Numbered from the stretch's first letter, positions 1-6,382 are shown. The stretch is DNA of 13,599 nucleotides from an uncultured Lachnospiraceae bacterium (GCA_948794795.1 CAQGLR010000029.1:1-13599), one strand, 5' to 3'. Program-made: numbers and translations. The notes: generated from the letters alone by a model not told the origin.

Positions 1-190
1 TGACTTCCATACAGCAATTTTACCAGGATTGCTTGCTTAAGTTCGCACTTATGAGGCTACCACCCCTGTCATGGGTTCCATATTGGAATACTATCACAGT
101 TCGACAGGAATTTCAATCAGATTCTCTTTTCGTGGAATATGTGGAAAGTGTTTCAAAATCAATCTCAAAACAATCTCACGGAACAAAAAT
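1..190. other. Left flank outside the element, no confident gene
   Basis: This stretch lies outside the proposed left end of the element and is probably host DNA that once lay downstream of guaA. One frame entering at base 2 runs open for 12 codons (ending in ILPGLLA) and stops at 38-40. It could be the C-terminus of a gene that starts outside the window, but it is too short to identify. A 75-codon open frame at 71-298 has no convincing ribosome binding site, has low-complexity composition and runs through the hairpin at 195-227, so I do not call it a gene. Confidence 0.35.
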
Positions 191-227
191 AAAAACTGGA
201 AAGTACTGATTTTACGCACTTTCCAGT
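185..227 (-). terminator. Rho-independent terminator at left element end
   Basis: A perfect 10-bp stem (195-204 pairs with 218-227, ACTGGAAAGT with ACTTTCCAGT) encloses a 13-nt loop. Read on the minus strand, the stem is followed by TTTTTATTTTTG, a good U-tract. It would stop leftward transcripts of the minus-strand cargo block, or of any longer readthrough, before they leave the element. Its T-tract coincides with the possible left attachment core. Confidence 0.7.
186..196. other. Possible left attachment core (attL)
   Basis: AAAATAAAAAC here is repeated exactly at 11770-11780 next to the guaA terminator. The two copies lie just outside the matching TGTACCCA arm repeats, as expected for core sites of a tyrosine integrase that favours A/T-rich targets. 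The match is only 11 bp and of low complexity. Both copies are terminator T-tracts and a near copy occurs at 11734-11744, so it may be coincidence. Confidence 0.35.
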
Positions 228-652
228 CCAAATTTCCGTTATTCGAACTCTTTTTTCAGTTCATTGCAAGTCCTGTTTTTAGTTACTCTTTCTTTTAAAA
301 ACGCATCATTTTAGTACGTTTTCATCACTCGTTTACATAGTTTCAAAGCTGGTGTACCCAAATTGTACCCAGTAAATCATTTTTAAATTTACCAAACAGT
401 TCAAAAATCTCTTATACCTATATGTCCTCCACATTAATACCCATATACTAATAATAATAATATATATTCTATGAATACTACCAGATTGAGCTGTGAATTC
501 TTACGTTATTCTTCTCTTTCTTTTTCAATAAATACTTGTATTTTTTGCTTGTTATATTATTTCACAATAAATTCTCAACAAATCATCTCTCATTTACTTA
601 AAAAGTTGATTCAAACATTCTCCAAGTATTGGCAAAAATGGCGTTGCTAATG
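228..652. other. Non-coding left element end
   Basis: No gene is supported here. Apart from the TGTACCCA arm repeat at 353-371, the stretch is very AT-rich (for example the TAATAATAATATATAT run near 450-470) with stops in all frames. It separates the first cargo gene from the element boundary and may also hold the 3' untranslated region of that gene. Confidence 0.5.
353..371 (+). repeat. Integrase arm-type repeat, left end
   Basis: TGTACCCAAATTGTACCCA is two TGTACCCA units 11 bp apart. The same 19-mer with one change (T to C at base 12) is at 11746-11764 near the other end, in the same orientation. Paired short repeats inside both ends are typical binding sites for the N-terminal arm-binding domain of tyrosine integrases of this type. 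Assignment to the integrase encoded at 9017-10096 is inference. Confidence 0.6.
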
Positions 653-1093
653 TCATATTTCATCAATGGCTTTTAACACATCATCATTAGTATTTGCCAT
701 CGCCTCTTTCATATCTCTAAAAAAAGCCTCGTTTGCATCTGTATAATAATTTGTTGAATAGTCATTTACTACCGAATTAACATTAAGATGTCCTTTCACT
801 TCTCCAATATTCAATGTTGGAGCTTGAGCTATTGTCTCAAATGGAATATCCATAATATTTTGAATATCCAAATTCACAAAATCTTTGGAATAATTTACTT
901 TCATAATTTTATATTTTTCTACAACTTCATTTGGTAATTCTCTTTCTAAATAATCTCCTGGCTCAAATTTTAAGTTCACTGAAGCTGTTGTCATTTTATT
1001 AACGCCACTTTGTATATTTCCTTTAATGTTATATTCACTTCCATCTTTCTTAATGAACTTTACAGGTTTCTGGTCTTTTAATAGTAATCTCAT
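653..1093 (-). CDS. Uncharacterised accessory protein with LPN-type beta module
   Basis: I do not recognise this protein with confidence. An ATG at 1106-1108 would give 151 residues, but the ATG at 1091-1093 has a near-perfect AAGGAGGG site five bases upstream and the earlier one has none, so I take 146 residues. The N-terminal half looks like a small beta-rich module (KDGSEYNIKG, then GDYLERELPN and EKYKIMKVNY). It resembles stand-alone 'GD..R.LPNG..E.Y.V' proteins I associate with accessory islands; that resemblance is from memory. The C-terminal half (NVNSVVNDYSTNYY onward) is polar and probably helical at its end. There is no signal peptide or membrane segment. It is the last gene of the leftward cargo block, 61 bp beyond the YhcG nuclease gene, so it may be co-transcribed and partner with it. 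Confidence 0.65.
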   Translation of the reverse strand: MRLLLKDQKPVKFIKKDGSEYNIKGNIQSGVNKMTTASVNLKFEPGDYLERELPNEVVEKYKIMKVNYSKDFVNLDIQNIMDIPFETIAQAPTLNIGEVKGHLNVNSVVNDYSTNYYTDANEAFFRDMKEAMANTNDDVLKAIDEI

Positions 1094-1154
1094 AACACCC
1101 TCCTTCATTTCTAATCCATTTTTTATTAAATTTTTCTAAACATTACTTAATAAA

Positions 1155-2171
1155 TTATTCATCCGTTTCTATATTACTATACATCAATTGATTTCGTTCC
1201 AATTCCTTTTTTAACTCCTCTACCGTTGGCAATACAGTCATATACTTAGATGCAAATATTTGTTCACTTTCATTTAAAACGGAATACTTTACCATTGTTT
1301 CATCTTTATCTGTACAAAAAATAATCCCTATAGTCGGATTATCATCTTCCTGCCTTTTTAGGTCATCAAACATACGAATATACATATCCATCTGACCTAT
1401 ATCCTGATGTGTTAATTTATGATTTTTCAAGTCAATCAAAACGAAACACTTTAAAATATAATTATAGAAAACTAAGTCTATATAGAAATCTGTCGTTTCT
1501 GTACAAATATGCATCTGCCTATCCACAAAACAAAATCCTTTACCCATTTCCAACAAAAACCTCTGCAAATGGCTAATGATTGCATTCTCTATATTTTTTT
1601 CTACAATTTGACTACTATTTTTAATTCCCATAAACTCTAATACATATGGATCTTTAATAAACTTCTGTGTTTCTCCAATTCTATCTGGAAATTGTGTTGA
1701 CAGCATACGCTTGTAATAACCCGATTTTATATTACGTTCTAATTCTTTAACAGACCAATACTCATTTGCAACTTCATTCAAGTAAAAATTTCTTTCTTCT
1801 TCATCTTCCAGTCGCATTATAGTTCTAAGATGTGACCAATGAATTTTTCCAATCATCGAATAACCATAGGATTCTTTAGGAAATGTTAAGTATAATTGTC
1901 TACAATTTCTGATATTTGCAACCGAAAATCCCGTACCGTATTCATCTGATAATTCTTGTGAAAGACGCTTTATAAGATAGGATCCGTATTTTGCTTTTCT
2001 ATTGCCTTTTTGCTCCTGTTCAATAATCCTCTTACCCACATTCCAGTATGCATATGTCATTATATTATTAGCTGTTTCATATGTTTTACTTTTTGCATCA
2101 TCTAATATAGCATGAATATCTTGATAAAACTGCAATTCATCTTCTGTATCCATCAATTCAGTATTTGCCAT
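1155..2171 (-). CDS. DUF1016/YhcG family PD-(D/E)XK nuclease
   Basis: This is a 338-residue full-length member of the DUF1016 (YhcG) family, cytoplasmic proteins with an N-terminal helical domain and a C-terminal PD-(D/E)XK endonuclease-like fold. The N-terminal domain (about 10-160) carries the family pattern: YWNVGKRI near 42-49, YGSYLIKRLS near 62-71, GFSVANIRNCRQLY near 81-94, and IHWSHLRTIM near 110-119. The C-terminal domain (about 175-330) holds candidate catalytic residues D232 in YIDLVFYN and D247-L-K249 in VLIDLKN, then HQDIGQMDMYI. Start ATG at 2171 has GAGGAGA about ten bases upstream. Family members often sit in restriction-modification neighbourhoods and mobile islands; their biochemical role is poorly defined, and defence or DNA processing is inference. 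A perfect hairpin (2186-2211) lies just before its ribosome binding site. Confidence 0.9.
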   Translation of the reverse strand: MANTELMDTEDELQFYQDIHAILDDAKSKTYETANNIMTYAYWNVGKRIIEQEQKGNRKAKYGSYLIKRLSQELSDEYGTGFSVANIRNCRQLYLTFPKESYGYSMIGKIHWSHLRTIMRLEDEEERNFYLNEVANEYWSVKELERNIKSGYYKRMLSTQFPDRIGETQKFIKDPYVLEFMGIKNSSQIVEKNIENAIISHLQRFLLEMGKGFCFVDRQMHICTETTDFYIDLVFYNYILKCFVLIDLKNHKLTHQDIGQMDMYIRMFDDLKRQEDDNPTIGIIFCTDKDETMVKYSVLNESEQIFASKYMTVLPTVEELKKELERNQLMYSNIETDE

Positions 2172-2185
2172 TTTCCATTCTCCTC

Positions 2186-2211
2186 AATTCGCTACATGCG
2201 TGTAGCGAATT
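2186..2211. repeat. Perfect 11-bp hairpin upstream of the nuclease gene
   Basis: AATTCGCTACA (2186-2196) and TGTAGCGAATT (2201-2211) are perfect inverted copies around a TGCG loop. The hairpin lies between the stop of the 136-residue gene (2224) and the nuclease start (2171), against the latter's Shine-Dalgarno. No U-tract follows on the minus strand, so it is not a simple terminator. An operator, translation-control element or RNA-processing site would all fit. Confidence 0.6.
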
Positions 2212-2223
2212 CAATTGAATAAA

Positions 2224-2634
2224 TTATTTTTCATCAACACTTTGAATAAATTCTTTAATACAAGAAATCTTTCCATGTTTTAATAATACAGTCGCTAAAA
2301 TTCCATACATATCACTATTCAAATCCGCCAAAATCGCATCATACTTTGAATAAGATTCTTTTGGACATAAGCGCATAGGATTTACCATACTTGATGCCAC
2401 TCTGTGCATTTCATCTATCTTCGGATAATCCTCATTAATTCTCTTGTGCAGCAACTTTGCCGAATTTACAAATTCCACCGTTGGTTTTGCCGTATTAACC
2501 ATAAATTTAATCTCATTCAAATCATTTATAGCTTTTACGTCATCAATTTCACTTTTGTCATCCATTAATTTTACTGCTAAATCTACATACTCCCTATAAA
2601 AATGTATCATTCCTTCTGCCTCACAACTTATCAC
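2224..2634 (-). CDS. Hypothetical protein, cargo block
   Basis: This 136-residue predicted soluble, mostly helical protein is not one I recognise. It is acidic to neutral, with several short helices (residues 8-28, 40-75, 100-130 by composition) and no signal peptide, membrane span or obvious catalytic motif. The longest frame begins with GTG at 2634, preceded at 11 bases by AGGAAG. An ATG eight codons in (MIHFYRE) has GAGG about eight bases upstream and is an equally good start. It precedes the YhcG nuclease gene on the same strand with a 52-bp gap that holds a hairpin, so the two may be co-transcribed. Its place between a broken methyltransferase and a nuclease suggests an accessory or defence-related role, but nothing in its own sequence proves one. 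Confidence 0.6.
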   Translation of the reverse strand: MISCEAEGMIHFYREYVDLAVKLMDDKSEIDDVKAINDLNEIKFMVNTAKPTVEFVNSAKLLHKRINEDYPKIDEMHRVASSMVNPMRLCPKESYSKYDAILADLNSDMYGILATVLLKHGKISCIKEFIQSVDEK

Positions 2635-2688
2635 ATATTCAATTTCTTCCTATATATAATCCTCACACAACATTTGCAAAGTTATCGT

Positions 2689-2898
2689 CTACTGTCTTTC
2701 CACCTCTACTCCAAGGTGTAAATTACTTTCATAAGGATTATCACAATTACAAAATATAATTTTATTTCTAAAATTCCCATTATAGTGTTTTAGCTCATGT
2801 CCGATGAGTGTTATATCAATATAATATTCATCTTCTTTCGCATCTCTTGACATATGCAAATTACTATTTTCTTCTACTATCTCCACCTTTTCTCCCAT
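2689..2898 (-). pseudogene. N-terminal remnant of an EcoRI-type adenine methyltransferase
   Basis: This 69-codon frame resembles only the start of the EcoRI-type adenine-specific DNA methyltransferase family (the PF13651 group): KEDEYYIDITLIGHELKHY (residues 21-39), then CNCDNPYESN (50-59), which matches the family's usual 'DEFYT..sDIekEL.HY' and 'CNCDDP.eSNF' block. Complete members run to roughly 300 residues and carry an SAM-binding fold and a catalytic motif, all absent here. The frame departs after ESN and stops ten codons later, and unrelated DNA follows. The ATG at 2898 lacks a good ribosome binding site. I read this as a decayed gene that once methylated adenine, perhaps with a restriction partner. 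The fragment could still be translated, but it cannot be an active methylase. Confidence 0.6.
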
Positions 2899-3010
2899 CT
2901 TTACATAAAGTGGTTACCTGCCTTAATAATATATTCCATAATATCCCTCTAAATCTATTTTTATTATATTCCTTTTTCAGAACAAATTCAATATTATGTT
3001 AGCCTTAATC

Positions 3011-3049
3011 AAAAAAAAGAACTACAACATATTGTCATAGCTCTTTTTA
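3011..3049 (-). terminator. Terminator downstream of the 3476 gene, possibly bidirectional
   Basis: AAAAAGAaCTA (from 3014) pairs with TAGcTCTTTTT (ending about 3048) with one mismatch, and an inner ACAA/TTGT pairing closes the loop. On the minus strand the stem runs into TTCTTTTTTTT, a strong U-tract. On the plus strand CTCTTTTTAC gives a weaker one. It would end leftward transcripts from the 3476 gene and shield the cargo block. Confidence 0.6.
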
Positions 3050-3210
3050 CTACTCCTATAAATTGTATACTATACCATTTAATACAATACTCTCTGCCTT
3101 CGTCTTAATTATATGTAATTAAATTTACTAATTTTATAGTAGCACATGCATTATATAATCCTATCATATAAAAAATTTTCTAATGTGATTTGGAACAAAA
3201 AAATTAAATA

Positions 3211-3337
3211 CCTTTTTCTGCTTAAATAATTATATTTTGTTTATGAAAGCTTTATCAAGACTATAGCTATGCAGGCTTCCAGCCTGGTCTTGACAAAGCT
3301 TTCATAACAAAATCTTAAACATCTAAGCAAAAAAAGG
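3211..3337. repeat. Large imperfect palindrome, about 127 bp
   Basis: Core arms 3241-3261 and 3287-3307 match in 20 of 21 positions. Outside them ATTTTGT (3234-3240, one extra T) pairs with ACAAAAT, and after a 9-nt non-matching gap CCTTTTTCTGCTTA (3211-3224) pairs with TAAGCAAAAAAAGG (3324-3337) with one mismatch. The 25-nt centre holds a second hairpin, CAGGCT-TCC-AGCCTG (3272-3286), and the 8-bp palindrome ATAGCTAT (3263-3270). No U-tract follows on either strand. It could be a structured RNA, a MITE-like remnant, or a single-strand replication or transfer site. Confidence 0.75.
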
Positions 3338-3475
3338 AAAAAATTTATAATTTCATTAATAAGCAATTTCTATTAACTCTTCTATAATTTTAATAAAAGA
3401 TAATTACTAATTTATAAAATATCTAAATCTACGTAATACATAGAGCATAATCTGTCCAAAAACTATATTTTATAT

Positions 3476-4042
3476 CTAATTAATATTATTATTTTCAGTT
3501 TTACACAATAGCATTGCTGCTCTCTCTTCTGGTGTACATCCTGGCTTATCAATGATATAAGATATCCTGTCATCCGCTTCATCTTCTCCAAGAAGCCACA
3601 ACTTGCATGAAGCTCCATTATAAACCAGGTCACAAATACGCCCTAATGTCCCCAGGATACCTTCTTCTTTATTATATACTCCATCTTCTCCAAGCATAAT
3701 TAAGTTTAACTTTTTTACTGCATCATAAATATACATTATATGCACCATATCTTCTAGTGATAATATTGTTTTTTTACCATCTGCTCCTTGTTCCATGCCA
3801 AGACTTACCCCATCCTTAACACCAAGCCTGTATGCAGTTTCTGCATAAAAAGATATATAATGTATAACTTTATCCTCTACTTTATCATACAATTCCAAAG
3901 TTTCCCTTGCCATTCCTTTACGCCATACTTTAGTAATGTCTGCAATTTCTTTCAGCTTCTTATGATGTCCAGCCTTTTTCAGTTCTTCTTCCAGTGCCTC
4001 ACCTGTCCTGGTTATTACAATTTCATCTGAAAGCATATCCAT
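3476..4042 (-). CDS. Hypothetical protein, unknown family
   Basis: This is a 188-residue soluble protein of unknown function. The start ATG at 4042 has AGGGGGA four to five bases upstream. The N-terminal third is helical and charged (EELKKAGHHKKLKEIADI, residues about 19-36). A middle segment AETAYRLGVKDGVSLGMEQ (about 68-86) is reminiscent of small plasmid and mobile-element proteins of clostridia that carry an 'A...Y..G..DG..L..E' helix. The C-terminus CTPEERAAMLLC may be another helix. There is no signal peptide or transmembrane helix. It is transcribed away from the duplicated XRE regulators, from a shared 184-bp intergenic region carrying their 12-mer repeats, so those regulators may also control it. 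Downstream are the large palindrome and a terminator. Confidence 0.7.
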   Translation of the reverse strand: MDMLSDEIVITRTGEALEEELKKAGHHKKLKEIADITKVWRKGMARETLELYDKVEDKVIHYISFYAETAYRLGVKDGVSLGMEQGADGKKTILSLEDMVHIMYIYDAVKKLNLIMLGEDGVYNKEEGILGTLGRICDLVYNGASCKLWLLGEDEADDRISYIIDKPGCTPEERAAMLLCKTENNNIN

Positions 4043-4142
4043 AAATCCCCCTGTATTTAATATTTTGCCTGTTATTCTGTAAATATTTTTACCCTGTAAT
4101 ATAAAACATTTATTTAAATATTATCATTTTCTTTATTGCTGG

Positions 4143-4208
4143 CTATAACTAACAAATATAATCAAATTTGCGCTTAAAATTAAAAATATCTGCTATCTAT
4201 AACTAACA
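4143..4208 (+). promoter_or_regulatory. Paired 12-mers before first XRE gene
   Basis: CTATAACTAACA occurs exactly at 4143-4154 and 4197-4208, 54 bp apart, with the second copy ending 18 bases before the ATG at 4227. The second XRE gene has the same arrangement. A possible promoter, TTGCGC (4168-4173), 17 bp, TGCTAT (4191-4196), lies between the copies. Operator use by the encoded regulators is inference. Confidence 0.5.
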
Positions 4209-4226
4209 TAAAGAAAGGTATTAAAA

Positions 4227-4478
4227 ATGAAAATAAGACAAAATAAAGATAAGTACAATATTGGTTCAAATATCCGCAAATTCCGTATGGAAAACCATAT
4301 GACACAAGAACAGACTGTTGCTAAAATGCAAGTTCTGGGAATTGAAATCTCACGCAGTTCTTTTGCACAGCTTGAATGTGGGCTTTACAACATTAAAGTA
4401 CAGGAACTCCTTGCCCTGTCAGAAATCTTTAATGTACCCATTGCTAATTTCTTTGATGGAATGAGCCTGCACCAGTAA
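4227..4478 (+). CDS. Small XRE-family regulator, copy 1
   Basis: This 83-residue protein is almost entirely a helix-turn-helix of the XRE/Cro-CI type. NIGSNIRKFR (11-20) forms the first helix, MTQEQTVAKMQ (25-35) the second, and EISRSSFAQLECG (40-52) the recognition helix region, followed by KVQELLALSEIFNVPIANFF (57-76). It has no second domain, so it is expected to act as a small dimeric DNA-binding repressor. The ATG at 4227 follows AAAGAAAGG with about eight bases spacing. Copy 2 begins 411 bp downstream and is about 83% identical (14 differences over 82 aligned residues), so the locus arose by tandem duplication including the upstream 12-mers. Its targets may be its own promoter, that of copy 2 and the divergent 3476 gene. 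Confidence 0.88.
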   Translation: MKIRQNKDKYNIGSNIRKFRMENHMTQEQTVAKMQVLGIEISRSSFAQLECGLYNIKVQELLALSEIFNVPIANFFDGMSLHQ

Positions 4479-4481
4479 GCC

Positions 4482-4512
4482 AGACTTATATATTAATTAA
4501 TTATATAAGTCT
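4482..4512. repeat. AT-rich 11-bp hairpin after XRE copy 1
   Basis: AGACTTATATA (4482-4492) and TATATAAGTCT (4502-4512) are perfect inverted copies around TTAATTAAT, starting three bases after the stop codon of copy 1. No T-tract follows on either strand, so it is at best a weak terminator. It could also be a protein-binding palindrome. Confidence 0.5.
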
Positions 4513-4546
4513 TACAATCCAAAGTCCTGTATTTTGTATTTGCTCG

Positions 4547-4613
4547 TTATACCTAACAATTATACTCCATTTATAAATTAAAATCAAGATATATCTGCTA
4601 TTTATAACTAACA
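4547..4613 (+). promoter_or_regulatory. Paired 12-mers before second XRE gene
   Basis: TTATACCTAACA (4547-4558) and TTATAACTAACA (4602-4613) repeat the 12-mers found before copy 1, at nearly the same spacing (55 against 54 bp) and the same distance from the start codon. Retention of both spacing and sequence after the coding regions diverged suggests selection on a control site. Confidence 0.5.
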
Positions 4614-4637
4614 AAAAAGCATGAGGAAATAACTATT

Positions 4638-4886
4638 ATGAAAATAAGACAAGATAAAGATAAATACAATATTGGTTCAAATATACGTAAATTCCGTACA
4701 GAAAATAATTTAACACAAGAACAGACTGTTGCTAAAATGCAAATTCTGGGAATTGAAATCTCACGTAGTTCTTATGCACAGCTTGAATGTGGACTTTATA
4801 ATATTAAAGTACAGGAACTTCTTGCTTTAGCCGAAATTTTTCATATACCTGTTGCCAGTTTCTTTAATGGAATGAACCTGGATTAA
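4638..4886 (+). CDS. Small XRE-family regulator, copy 2
   Basis: This 82-residue paralogue of the gene at 4227 is again a single helix-turn-helix domain (helices around 11-20, 25-35 and 40-52) with the same RSSYAQLECGLYNIKVQELL core. Changes are mostly conservative and concentrated in the last 18 residues (for example HIPVASFFNGMNLD against NVPIANFFDGMSLHQ). The turn and the conserved part of the recognition helix are nearly unchanged (one F to Y), so both probably bind the same or a very similar site. The ATG at 4638 has GAGGAA about eleven bases upstream, a weaker site than that of copy 1. It converges on the relaxase gene, whose stop is 183 bp away. Confidence 0.88.
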   Translation: MKIRQDKDKYNIGSNIRKFRTENNLTQEQTVAKMQILGIEISRSSYAQLECGLYNIKVQELLALAEIFHIPVASFFNGMNLD

Positions 4887-4990
4887 GTGGGAGTATGTTT
4901 AAAGACAGTTTTGTATAAAATACCAATAATATTATCTCTCTTTTATCCAGGTATCATCCCCTTTTTAAACACTTAATCTTTATTTGTTTT
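4881..4990 (+). terminator. Possible terminator after XRE copy 2
   Basis: GATTAAGTG (4881-4889) and CACTTAATC (4970-4978) are perfect inverted copies, and GTTTAAA (4897-4903) also pairs with TTTAAAC (4964-4970), leaving a bulge and a loop of about 60 nt. The right arm is followed by TTTATTTGTTTT. The long loop makes this a weak call. Confidence 0.3.
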
Positions 4991-5069
4991 ACATTACATT
5001 GGAAATAAGCTTTTCTAATAGCTATCATTTATTATTATGACAATATGATGATATAATATTATAACCCCG

Positions 5070-6305
5070 TTAAATTTCTGTCTGTTCCCGTTTATGATAT
5101 TTTTCCTGGCTATAAAACATCTTATCTTGTTTTTGCTTATTTACTTGTTCTTGTTTCTTTTTCAATTCTTTTTTCACTGATTTTGGCGAAATAAATTCAT
5201 TAAATCTTTCTGCAAGTCCAAGCTTTGAAATAAATGAAATACAGTTCTTTTTAAATATTTGTAACTGGCTGATTTTATTATCTTTTGCAATTATCGTTTC
5301 CTCATATTGTTCAAGAAGTTTCTCTTTGTTTTTTGCCCATTTATACGCTTCTAAGACATGTCCCCAGTCATTCTTTTTTATTTTTACATATTCCCCATTT
5401 CCAAAAAAGTTTTTTACAGGAACAGCAGTACCCTTTATGTTATTTTCATCTTCTTTCAATACTTGTTCAATTTTCTTTAAAGCTTCTGCTTCCAGATTAT
5501 ATTTATCTATAATTACTTTATCCTTTTTTACCTGTTTCTGCATTTCATTTGCCTGCTTTTGCAGTTCGTTTGTGACTTCCATTGCTTTTTTATATTCTGG
5601 AAGAGTATAATTGTCACGCTTAACTCCAAGTGTTTCAATTTCAATACCTTGTCCAGCACATAAATATTGCAGATATTCCCTTTCCCTCCTTTGCCATGCC
5701 ATTGTTTCATTATCACGCTTTCCTGTTGCTTTAGCAAAACCCATCTCCTGGAATGCTTTTGTAAGGCTGTTGCGTGTTCCAAGACCAGTTTTATATCCAT
5801 GTGCAACAGGAATATAATCAATATGTAAATGTGGTGTAGCTTCATCCAGATGCAGTACACAGTTAAACATATACAAATTAGGATTGCGTTCCTGGAAAGT
5901 CCTTGCATATTCATCTAATACTTTTATTACCTGTCCTGCTGCTTCTGCCAGGTTTCCATTTTCATCTGTTACAGCAGTATCTTCCATCTTTCCAATCTGC
6001 ACTACATTTTCATAAAAAACTTTTTCCTTGTTTCCAGAATGTTCTATCTCATGGATATAATCCTGCTTAATCCTGTCTTTTCTTTTTTGCTTTGAATTAT
6101 ACTCTGCCAGCGCATTTCCAAAACAGTAATCATATGCTTCTTTTAGAGTTTCTCTTTTATAAATTTTGTTCCATTGCACACGTTCCTCATGTACATTTTT
6201 ACAAATAAACTCCCTGTTATTATGGTTAAGGTTTCCCCTTCCTTTAACAAATGATATTGTTTTTGCTCCTATCCCTGCCACCTCCCGTTTTGTTACTTTT
6301 GCCAA
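5070..6305 (-). CDS. mobV: MobV/Pre-family relaxase
   Basis: This 411-residue protein belongs to the Mob/Pre (plasmid recombination enzyme) relaxase family. Relaxases of this type nick one strand at oriT and stay bound to the DNA end during mobilization by a helper secretion system. The N-terminal motif LNHNNREF (26-33) is followed by the metal-binding and catalytic block HLDEATPHLHIDYIP (152-166), with the HxDE...PHxH signature (H152, D154, E155, H159, H161). The C-terminal half is lysine-rich and probably coiled coil (about 235-260 and 375-400). The reading frame begins at TTG (6303-6305). No better start precedes the conserved MAKVTKRE N-terminus, and AAGG lies about eight bases upstream. 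The start codon sits inside a perfect 10-bp inverted repeat (6292-6312), so autoregulation is plausible. The probable oriT lies immediately upstream. Confidence 0.92.
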   Translation of the reverse strand: MAKVTKREVAGIGAKTISFVKGRGNLNHNNREFICKNVHEERVQWNKIYKRETLKEAYDYCFGNALAEYNSKQKRKDRIKQDYIHEIEHSGNKEKVFYENVVQIGKMEDTAVTDENGNLAEAAGQVIKVLDEYARTFQERNPNLYMFNCVLHLDEATPHLHIDYIPVAHGYKTGLGTRNSLTKAFQEMGFAKATGKRDNETMAWQRREREYLQYLCAGQGIEIETLGVKRDNYTLPEYKKAMEVTNELQKQANEMQKQVKKDKVIIDKYNLEAEALKKIEQVLKEDENNIKGTAVPVKNFFGNGEYVKIKKNDWGHVLEAYKWAKNKEKLLEQYEETIIAKDNKISQLQIFKKNCISFISKLGLAERFNEFISPKSVKKELKKKQEQVNKQKQDKMFYSQEKYHKREQTEI

Positions 6306-6382
6306 AAGTAACGCCTTATTACTTCTGACACGTTGTATCAGAAGTAAGGCGCTCTGCGAGGCTTAACCTGTCCTTCGGACAG
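6292..6382. other. Candidate oriT and relaxase control region
   Basis: Three inverted repeats lie in a row. GTTACTTTTG-C-CAAAAGTAAC (6292-6312) covers the relaxase start. CGCCTTA plus CTTCTGA (6312-6318, 6322-6328, with a 3-nt bulge) pairs with TCAGAAG-TAAGGCG (6338-6351) around a 9-nt loop. CTGTCC-TTC-GGACAG lies at 6368-6382. A bulged inverted repeat directly upstream of the relaxase gene is the usual layout of MobV and MobQ origins of transfer. The nick site cannot be placed from sequence alone. Confidence 0.6.

Larger units (their letters stand above)
2899..3475. other. 577-bp region without a gene
   Basis: No coding sequence is supported here: open frames are short, AT-rich and lack ribosome binding sites. 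The region holds two structures listed separately, a minus-strand terminator at 3011-3049 and a large imperfect palindrome at 3211-3337. It separates the decayed methyltransferase from the unknown gene at 3476 and could encode a structured RNA. Confidence 0.5.

Noticed and set aside
71..298. 75-codon plus-strand open frame in the left flank
   Set aside because: No Shine-Dalgarno, low-complexity composition, and it runs through the terminator hairpin at 195-227.
3241..3307. The palindrome as an integron attC site
   Set aside because: The terminal boxes expected of attC (the GTTRRRY/RYYYAAC type) are not present, and there is no integron integrase in the window.
3211..3337. The large palindrome as an ordinary terminator
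   Set aside because: No T-tract follows the stem on either strand, and a proper terminator for the 3476 gene exists at 3011-3049.
4143..4613. CRISPR-like array from the recurring 12-mers
   Set aside because: Only four short copies, separated by a gene and of uneven spacing overall, with no cas genes. They fit operators of a duplicated regulator.
5528..5914. 128-codon minus-strand open frame within the relaxase gene
   Set aside because: It is in a shifted frame of the relaxase, whose own frame carries the HxDE...PHxH block across the same bases.
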